Shown piece after piece: positions 5,349 to 10,428 of a DNA stretch of 17,371 nt. Location of the stretch: NCBI GenBank assembly GCA_948511255.1, contig CAOQNC010000004.1, positions 1 through 17,371 of the forward strand, in the 5' to 3' direction. The number at the start of each line of letters is the position of its first letter. The first letter of the stretch is position 1. The position numbers and the translations under genes are program-made. The notes under the pieces were generated by a model. The model saw only the letters and a list, made by a program, of their open reading frames with translations, did not search any database and was not told the DNA's origin. The DNA is from an uncultured Candidatus Saccharibacteria bacterium (GTDB lineage Bacteria > Patescibacteriota > Saccharimonadia > Saccharimonadales > Saccharimonadaceae).

Positions 5349-5864
5349 ATGAAAGTGAGAGGTTTTGAGGTGGCGAAGGGTTGGGAAGATAAGGGCGTTC
5401 GGTTGCCAAAGCGCTCGACGGCACATGCTGCCGCCTATGACCTAGAAGCAGCGGAGGACGTCGTGGTGCCGGTGTTTCGTCCTGGAGTGAAGCCGACGAT
5501 GATTCCGACGGGACTGAAAGCGTATTGTCAGCCAGACGAGTATTATGTGATTGCAAATCGGAGTTCAGGAGCAGGCAAAGGTCTTGTGACTGCGAATGGG
5601 ATCGGAATTATTGACGCTGACTACTACGGGAATCCGAGCAATGATGGGCATTTTCAGGTGTTGGTTTTTAATGTGCTCGATCATGAGATTACTGTAAAGA
5701 AGGGTGAACGGGTTGCGCAACTGATTTTCCAAAAGTTTCTATTGGCGGATGGAGATGTAGCGGGAGGAAAAAGAAAAGGCGGGTTTGGCTCGACAGATAC
5801 GGACAGAGATGCCGCGACGGGTTCGCGATCGGATGAGGGCTTGGAAGTCGATGAGGAGGAATAG
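5349..5864 (+). CDS. dut: dUTP diphosphatase (trimeric dUTPase)
   Basis: A 171-residue homotrimeric-type dUTPase, which hydrolyses dUTP to dUMP and pyrophosphate, keeping uracil out of DNA and supplying dUMP. All five family motifs are visible in order: AAYDLEA (I, with the metal-binding Asp), NRSSGAGKGL (II; Asn replaces the usual Pro), GIGIIDADYYGN (III, with the catalytic Asp and Tyr), KKGERVAQLIF (IV) and KGGFGSTD (V, the Gly-rich C-terminal lid). About 20 residues of acidic, low-complexity tail follow motif V and are not needed by the family. The ATG at 5349 fits the family N-terminus and the leaderless promoter. The HAD gene begins on the base after its stop codon, so the two form an operon. 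Confidence 0.93.
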   Translation: MKVRGFEVAKGWEDKGVRLPKRSTAHAAAYDLEAAEDVVVPVFRPGVKPTMIPTGLKAYCQPDEYYVIANRSSGAGKGLVTANGIGIIDADYYGNPSNDGHFQVLVFNVLDHEITVKKGERVAQLIFQKFLLADGDVAGGKRKGGFGSTDTDRDAATGSRSDEGLEVDEEE

Positions 5865-6455
5865 GTGGGCGAAAAGTTGCTAAAAGTGGTCTATGATTGC
5901 GATGATGTGTTATGGGATTTGAATACGCACGTCGCAAATCTGAAAGGGATTGACCCGAATTGCCTGGTGAACTTCGCGATGCTGGAAAATGAGGCGCTAA
6001 CCATGCCGGAGCGACGAGCGATGTTGGACGGGTTTCGGGACGCGGCGAGTTTTGTTGATATCAAGTTTTATGATGGCGCAAGCGAGATTCTGCATGCGGA
6101 AGGATTAGGCGCAACAGTAATGATTAACTCAAATGCTTATAATGCGGAGATTGCGGAACTGAAACGACAGCAACTCACTAGGTTGTTGCCAGAAATGGCG
6201 CCGGAAAAGATGCGGATTAACGTGATTGACCCGGACGGAGCTTGTCATAAGGAGATTGAGCGGGACTTGTTTATTTTCGTGGATGATAGTCCGTTTAATA
6301 TCGCGCTTTCCGAGGCGAAGATTAATATTATGCCGACGCGGCTCTGGAATGTGACGCCAAAGGCGAAGGAAATTGTGCGCGAGAAAAATGTGATTTGGAT
6401 TGACGATCTTACAAAAATCAACCAGTTTGTGCGCGAGACTTTAGCAAAGATGTAG
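5865..6455 (+). CDS. HAD-superfamily phosphatase, 5'-nucleotidase (NT5C-like)
   Basis: A 196-residue HAD-fold hydrolase. Motif I is YDCDDVLWDLN near residues 10-20 (nucleophile D11, acid/base D13), a plausible motif II Ser lies in MINSNAYN, and motif IV is FVDDSPFNI. The general form resembles 5'(3')-deoxyribonucleotidases, which dephosphorylate dNMPs. The start is GTG at 5865, directly after the dut TAG; GAGGAGGA (5853-5860) inside the end of dut is placed well for it. The pairing with dUTPase suggests a role in dUMP or dNMP turnover, that is, control of the pyrimidine deoxynucleotide pool; this is inferred from context. A housecleaning phosphatase for another nucleotide is also possible. 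Its stop is 3 nt from the convergent Pr6Pr-type gene, leaving no room for a terminator. Confidence 0.75.
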   Translation: MGEKLLKVVYDCDDVLWDLNTHVANLKGIDPNCLVNFAMLENEALTMPERRAMLDGFRDAASFVDIKFYDGASEILHAEGLGATVMINSNAYNAEIAELKRQQLTRLLPEMAPEKMRINVIDPDGACHKEIERDLFIFVDDSPFNIALSEAKINIMPTRLWNVTPKAKEIVREKNVIWIDDLTKINQFVRETLAKM

Positions 6456-6458
6456 ACC

Positions 6459-7511
6459 TTATTTGGCTTTAGGCTTAGTGATGTCGTTGATTTTGCGCTT
6501 AGACTTGGGTTGAGTTTTACTGGCCTTTGCTGATTTCGCAGAGTTTTGGGAGTTTGTTTGAGAGCTTGGTGACTTTTGAGTTTTGGAAGAAGTGGACTTT
6601 TGCGCGGTACCAGATTTAGAGTTGGCAGTAAAATCTTGACCAGGCTTGGTTTTTGCAGAGGAGGAACTCGGGGCGGTTTTGGATTTAGAGCGCGGGGCTT
6701 TCGGTTTGGCGGTGATAATCTCGTCCGGCTCGATAACCTCGATTTCTTCAGCTGTGATGGTCTCCTGTGTTTCCGTGGTCTCTTCTGGCGCAAGGTCGTC
6801 GATTTCCGTATCCACATCAGGAGTGCCTTCATCGTCGTCTTCGATAGTAACAGTGCGAATGCGCGGCAGAACGATGTGCTTTGAAATGACGCCGCCCATG
6901 AAGGCGTCAAGGAGGATGAGAATGTATCCAAGAATCAGAATTAGGAGGCCGAGCAAGGCTAGCCAACTTAACATTTCCCAAAAACCGTTAGCGTTGTAGT
7001 CGAGAAAGGCGACCGGATAGAGCAAACTGGTCGACGACGGGAGCATATTCGCAGTCAAAATGATCATCGCGCAGTACGAAAGCGGAAGCGCAAGCCAATA
7101 GAACGGATCCATCGGTCGCCAAAGGCCTTTTTTATTAAAGAGACACCAGTCAAGCAAGGTCAAAATCGGCAGGATATAGTAAGTCAGAATCGCGGGGAAG
7201 CCGGTGAGGCCGGGGATATATTCGTCATTAATAGCGCAAGCAATAACAGCGACAGCCTGAACAATGAAGGCAATAATCAATATACCTTCGAGCATAGGGC
7301 AGGGAGTATCGCCAGCTTCCCTTTTATTGCTAAGGGCGAGCATGAGAGCCGAAATACAGAAGTAAATTGCGCCAATCAAAAGCGCCCAAGTCGAAAAAAG
7401 CCGCCAAGCGGTCGCGCCATAGCTGGCCAGAGTCATCCAGAAACCGTAGACTGAAATTAGACCAAGCGATAACTTATAGAAAGCAGCGACGAGTTTGTTT
7501 CGGACATACAT
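6459..7511 (-). CDS. Pr6Pr-family six-span membrane protein with long charged tail
   Basis: A 350-residue integral membrane protein with six hydrophobic segments at about residues 10-30, 38-60, 76-95, 106-125, 136-156 and 179-203. The fourth segment with ILTYYILPILTLLDWCLF, followed by a short polar turn and the fifth segment, resembles the Pr6Pr family (FAR-17a/AIG1-like fold), whose function in bacteria is unclear. From about residue 222 a low-complexity tail of 130 residues follows, first very acidic (Asp, Glu, Thr) and then Lys/Ser/Thr-rich. The tail is not part of the family fold; it may be an electrostatic or tethering segment in the cytoplasm. ATG 7511 lies 7 nt after a TATAAT box, implying a leaderless mRNA. 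The family call is from memory of the conserved block and is moderate. Confidence 0.7.
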   Translation of the reverse strand: MYVRNKLVAAFYKLSLGLISVYGFWMTLASYGATAWRLFSTWALLIGAIYFCISALMLALSNKREAGDTPCPMLEGILIIAFIVQAVAVIACAINDEYIPGLTGFPAILTYYILPILTLLDWCLFNKKGLWRPMDPFYWLALPLSYCAMIILTANMLPSSTSLLYPVAFLDYNANGFWEMLSWLALLGLLILILGYILILLDAFMGGVISKHIVLPRIRTVTIEDDDEGTPDVDTEIDDLAPEETTETQETITAEEIEVIEPDEIITAKPKAPRSKSKTAPSSSSAKTKPGQDFTANSKSGTAQKSTSSKTQKSPSSQTNSQNSAKSAKASKTQPKSKRKINDITKPKAK

Positions 7512-7518
7512 AATATAT

Positions 7519-7524
7519 ATTATA
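7519..7524 (-). promoter_or_regulatory. -10 box, leaderless start for gene 6459-7511
   Basis: TATAAT reads 7524 to 7519 on the minus strand with 7 nt to the ATG at 7511 and no Shine-Dalgarno. The sequence between is TA-rich. The -35 is weak. Confidence 0.5.
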
Positions 7525-7583
7525 TGCTACTTGTGGCTTTTTGGCGATAGATTTCGACTTTAGCAAGGAAATCCATCGGCTGT

Positions 7584-7619
7584 TTAAGATGCTTGTTTAC
7601 GATAGTTTTCGATAGCAGC
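7584..7619 (-). pseudogene. Duplicated remnant of the iscU 3' end
   Basis: Directly after the iscU stop, a second copy of its last codons appears, offset by 35 nt and out of frame: it would read AAIENYRKQAS then stop, against AAIENYHKQQ in the gene. The copies match at 23 of 28 bases, and three of the five differences lie at silent wobble positions, suggesting the copy was once under protein selection. No start or ribosome binding site serves it. Confidence 0.5.
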
Positions 7620-7621
7620 TA

Positions 7622-8125
7622 TTATTGTTGCTTATGGTAGTTTTCGATAGCGGCGGAGAGAGCTTCGTGGCCGAGAACTGAGCAATGGAACTTATGCGCT
7701 GGCAGACCACCAAGAAACTCAGCGATTTCGGCGGGGCCGATTTTTAAGGCATCGTCGAGCGTTTTTCCTTTAGCGAGTTCAGATAGTGCGGAGGTCGAGG
7801 CAATCGCGCTAGCGCAACCATAAGTTTTCCATTTGACGTCTTTGATTTTATCGTCTTCGATTTGGAGAAACATTTTCATCTGGTCACCGCAAACTGGATT
7901 ACCAACAGTTCCCTCGGCGTCGTGCGGATATTTAGTCTCGTCGCCCATAAGGAAGTTGCGCGGACTTAAAAAGTGATCTTTGACAATGTCGGAATAGGCC
8001 CAGCTCTGACTAGCAGATTGGTTTGAGTTCTCGCAGGCGGCGTTGTCGCTCGGGGTGGCGGCCGAATTGGTCGGTTCGGCTGAGTTTTGTGCTAGGCTTG
8101 AATCTGATTGTGATTTTGTAGTCAT
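7622..8125 (-). CDS. iscU: Fe-S cluster assembly scaffold, IscU/NifU-N type
   Basis: A 167-residue protein, of which about residues 42-167 are an IscU/SufU/NifU N-terminal scaffold domain on which [2Fe-2S] and [4Fe-4S] clusters are built from sulfur given by the desulfurase. The three cluster-binding cysteines are in NPVCGDQM, YGCASA and KFHCSVL, and the Asp of CGDQM, which tunes cluster release in the family, is present. The first 42 residues are a Ser/Asn/Ala-rich extension not found in typical IscU. I keep ATG 8125 since there is no other Met before the domain and it overlaps the desulfurase stop as ATGA. It is the last gene of the nrdD operon. Remnant DNA similar to its own 3' end follows the stop. 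SufU is an alternative name. Confidence 0.9.
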   Translation of the reverse strand: MTTKSQSDSSLAQNSAEPTNSAATPSDNAACENSNQSASQSWAYSDIVKDHFLSPRNFLMGDETKYPHDAEGTVGNPVCGDQMKMFLQIEDDKIKDVKWKTYGCASAIASTSALSELAKGKTLDDALKIGPAEIAEFLGGLPAHKFHCSVLGHEALSAAIENYHKQQ

Positions 8126-9252
8126 TGGTTTGACTCCTTGATTTTAATGGTGCTAATTCCCTGCAGGCGGGTGACGATCTTTGGGAGTGCGGTCATCACA
8201 TGGTCGATGTCGGCCTGAGTCGTAGCGAGACCGAGAGAGAAGCGGATGCTACTGTGCGCGACTTCGGCGTCATGCCTGGTCGCCATTAAAACATGGCTAG
8301 GCTGGATATCGCCGGCGGCGCAGGCCGAGCCAGTAGAGACGATAACATTTTCAGCGTCGAGATAGAGCTGGATTGATTCGCCTTCAGCCGCTTGGAAACT
8401 GACGTTCAGGATGTTAGGCAGGCAGTTTTCGAGCGGACTATTTAGGCTGCTGTACGGAACTTCTTTCAAGATACGTTCGGCGAGTTGGTCGCGGAGTTTG
8501 GCGACTTCTTGATATTGTTTACAGCTCCAGCCGTCCCAGCACCATTTTGCGGCGGCGCCAAAACCGGCGATAAGCAGGGTATTAGAGGTGCCGGCGCGAC
8601 GCTTGTTTTCTTGATGGCCGCCGATGATGAGCGGCTTATACTGCGCACTTTTTCTAACGTAGAGAGCGCCGACGCCGATGGGGCCGCCGATTTTGTGCGC
8701 GCTGATAGTGAGATAGTCAACTCCGAGCTCATTGACGTCGATATGGATTTTGCCGAGGGCTTGGGTGGCGTCGGAATGAAGAAAAGTGTTGTAGTTTTTA
8801 CAACGTTTGGCGATTTCCGCGATCGGCTGAATTGAGCCGAGCTCGTTATTGGCGAGCATGACCGAAACGAGATTGACATTTTCCGGAATGTCGGCAGGAT
8901 CCACGAAGCCTTGCTGATTAACGTTGATAATCCGGCAAGTTTTCGCGCGAGCTTTCAAGGATTCGAGAACGGAAGGATGCTCAATGGCACTAGTCGCGGC
9001 GTCCTGCCCGGCAAAAATATTAGACACAGTATTGTTCGCCTCGGAACCACCGGAGGTAAAAATAATTTCAGAAGGATCGGCGTTAATCAGCCGGGCGACT
9101 TCGGCGCGCGCATCCTCGATAATTGCGCCCGCATGATGACCGGGGGTATGGAGCGAGGAAGCGTTGCCAAGTTCGAGATTCATAACTTCGAGCATTTTTT
9201 CGCGCACAACCGGAAGGAGGGGTGTAGTCGCAGCGTAGTCAAGGTAAGTCAT
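8122..9252 (-). CDS. Cysteine desulfurase (NifS/IscS family)
   Basis: A 376-residue class V PLP aminotransferase-fold enzyme that takes sulfur from L-cysteine as a persulfide, releasing alanine, and passes it to IscU. The start YLDYAATTPL is the family signature; SGGSEANN and HSDATQALGK are PLP-pocket motifs; the PLP lysine is in SAHKIGGPIGVGAL, and the mobile catalytic Cys in STGSACAAGD. The Cys segment is short and carries no long insertion, but the class (IscS/NifS versus SufS) is not settled by eye, so no symbol is given. It overlaps the 27-codon ORF upstream and iscU downstream by 4 nt each (ATGA), with AAAGG as a modest ribosome binding site. Its place next to nrdG suggests supply of the NrdG cluster among other clients. 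Confidence 0.93.
   Translation of the reverse strand: MTYLDYAATTPLLPVVREKMLEVMNLELGNASSLHTPGHHAGAIIEDARAEVARLINADPSEIIFTSGGSEANNTVSNIFAGQDAATSAIEHPSVLESLKARAKTCRIINVNQQGFVDPADIPENVNLVSVMLANNELGSIQPIAEIAKRCKNYNTFLHSDATQALGKIHIDVNELGVDYLTISAHKIGGPIGVGALYVRKSAQYKPLIIGGHQENKRRAGTSNTLLIAGFGAAAKWCWDGWSCKQYQEVAKLRDQLAERILKEVPYSSLNSPLENCLPNILNVSFQAAEGESIQLYLDAENVIVSTGSACAAGDIQPSHVLMATRHDAEVAHSSIRFSLGLATTQADIDHVMTALPKIVTRLQGISTIKIKESNQ
8788..8805. repeat. Second copy of the 18-nt hairpin-forming repeat
   Basis: An exact copy of 3802-3819, here within the cysteine desulfurase coding region, where the minus strand reads as part of KNYNTF. An 18-base exact match is not expected by chance in a window of this size, but it may still be coincidence. 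Confidence 0.35.
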
Positions 9253-9332
9253 TTGAAACCTTTCTGGATTTTAGCGATCTCGAGCGTTTCGGCGAGTTCG
9301 AGGAGGACTTTTTGTTGCTCTTCTTCGGTCAT
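9249..9332 (-). CDS. 27-residue small ORF between folA and the desulfurase gene
   Basis: A small ORF that exactly fills the gap between folA and the desulfurase. Its ATG (9332-9330) overlaps the folA TGA as ATGA, and its TGA (9251-9249) overlaps the desulfurase ATG as ATGA. All other junctions of this operon are also 1- or 4-nt overlaps, so this ORF is very likely translated; without it there would be one 76-nt gap. The peptide starts MTEEEQQKVLLELAETLEIA and ends KIQKGFK, with an acidic first part and a basic end, and should form one amphipathic helix. It may serve only to carry ribosomes between genes, or act as a small partner of one of the neighbouring enzymes. No family is recognised. 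Confidence 0.65.
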   Translation of the reverse strand: MTEEEQQKVLLELAETLEIAKIQKGFK

Positions 9333-9898
9333 GAGTTTTGTTCCTCTTGATCGGTATTTGCGGCGAGGTTTTGAGTGGTGGAGCTTGGATTGGCTGTAGG
9401 GCCTTGGCCAGAGTCGCGGGTTTTGCGGGTATATTCGACGATTTCAAAACTTATACCTTCGTAGGTATCGGTTTTTAAAACTTTGCGGTCATATTTTGAC
9501 TTATCGAAAGTTGGGAAATAAGTGTCAGCAGGTTTCGTCGCAGCAACTTCGGTAAGATATAACTTATCGGCAAGGTCGAGATACATTGCATAGAGACTGG
9601 CGCCGCCGATGATGAACTTTTTGCCATCGAGAGTTTTAAGATAGCTATCTAGCTCGGGTTGAGAATGAAAAACCTTCACGTCTGGATTCTCAATTTCATT
9701 ACGAGTAAGCACGATATTCTCGCGCTTCGGGAGCGGCCGACCGATGCTTTGGAAAGTTTTGCCGCCCATAATAACGGGATGGTTAAGAGTGGTTTCGCGG
9801 AAAAACTGCATGTCGGGCTTAATCTGCCAGAGGAGGTGGTTGTCGACACCGAGACCAAGATCTTGACTGACGCAGGCGATAACGGAGAGGTTTTTCAT
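9329..9898 (-). CDS. folA: Dihydrofolate reductase
   Basis: A 189-residue DHFR, which reduces dihydrofolate to tetrahydrofolate with NADPH and so supports thymidylate and purine synthesis. The core (about 1-160) shows the opening SVIACVSQDLGLGVDNHLLW, the substrate-binding Asp in KPDMQFF, the cofactor segment VIMGGKTFQSIGRPLP followed by NIVLTRN, and FIIGGASLY. The C-terminal 28 residues or so are a polar Gln/Thr/Asn-rich tail beyond the normal end of the fold. Its ATG overlaps the nrdG stop by one base (TAATG), and its TGA overlaps the start of the 27-codon ORF. No thymidylate synthase gene is in the window. The position beside nrdD-nrdG links folate reduction to dNTP supply. Confidence 0.93.
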   Translation of the reverse strand: MKNLSVIACVSQDLGLGVDNHLLWQIKPDMQFFRETTLNHPVIMGGKTFQSIGRPLPKRENIVLTRNEIENPDVKVFHSQPELDSYLKTLDGKKFIIGGASLYAMYLDLADKLYLTEVAATKPADTYFPTFDKSKYDRKVLKTDTYEGISFEIVEYTRKTRDSGQGPTANPSSTTQNLAANTDQEEQNS

Positions 9899-10428
9899 TA
9901 TTCAATCTCCAAGATTTCGCCGGTGCCATATTGGAGATGAAGCAGGCGCTGGTTGCGAGAACCGCGGAACTTCATAGTCAGGTCGCGCTCGGCGAGGATG
10001 AAGGGGCCGTCGATGAGGGCGTCGAGAGATTTGAGGAATTCAACCGCATCGCCACCCATTTCGAGGATTTTTTCGTAGGTGAAGCCGGAAAAGGACCAGA
10101 CGTTCCAGCCGAGTTCGCTGCGGCACCAATCGGCAATTTCTTTACAGGCGGCAGGCTGAACGAAAGGTTCGCCGCCGCAGAAAGTAATGCCGGATTGGCC
10201 ACGGAATTCGCGGAGGCGATCTTTCACTTCTTCAATGTCAACGAGCATACCGCCGTTGAAATCCCAGGTTTCCGGATTTTGGCAGCCGGGACAGCGGTTG
10301 GGGCAGCCCTGCGTCCAGAGAACTGCGCGCAGGCCATACCCATTTACGATATTGTCATGTTCGAGCGGTCCGGAAAGGCGGATTTGCCGCGGGGCGTTTC
10401 CTTGGTCCGGAGCGGGAGATTCGGCCAT
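9898..10428 (-). CDS. nrdG: Anaerobic ribonucleotide reductase activating enzyme (radical SAM)
   Basis: A 176-residue radical SAM enzyme. The CX3CX2C motif in GCPNRCPGCQNPETW holds the [4Fe-4S] cluster that cleaves S-adenosylmethionine; ITFCGGEPF is the SAM-binding GGE region; and DALIDGPFILAERD followed by FRGSRNQR is characteristic of NrdG. It generates the glycyl radical on NrdD and works only without oxygen. The first 15 or so residues are a Pro-rich polar addition. Its start overlaps the nrdD stop by one base (TAATG), so the two subunits are translationally coupled. The later genes in the operon provide cysteine desulfurase and scaffold for Fe-S clusters such as this one. Confidence 0.94.
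   Translation of the reverse strand: MAESPAPDQGNAPRQIRLSGPLEHDNIVNGYGLRAVLWTQGCPNRCPGCQNPETWDFNGGMLVDIEEVKDRLREFRGQSGITFCGGEPFVQPAACKEIADWCRSELGWNVWSFSGFTYEKILEMGGDAVEFLKSLDALIDGPFILAERDLTMKFRGSRNQRLLHLQYGTGEILEIE

Noticed and set aside
5286..5426. Longer N-terminus for the DUF362 protein
   Set aside because: The extension crosses the divergent dut promoter and start, has no family character, and the ATG at 5285 has its own ribosome binding site and -10 box.
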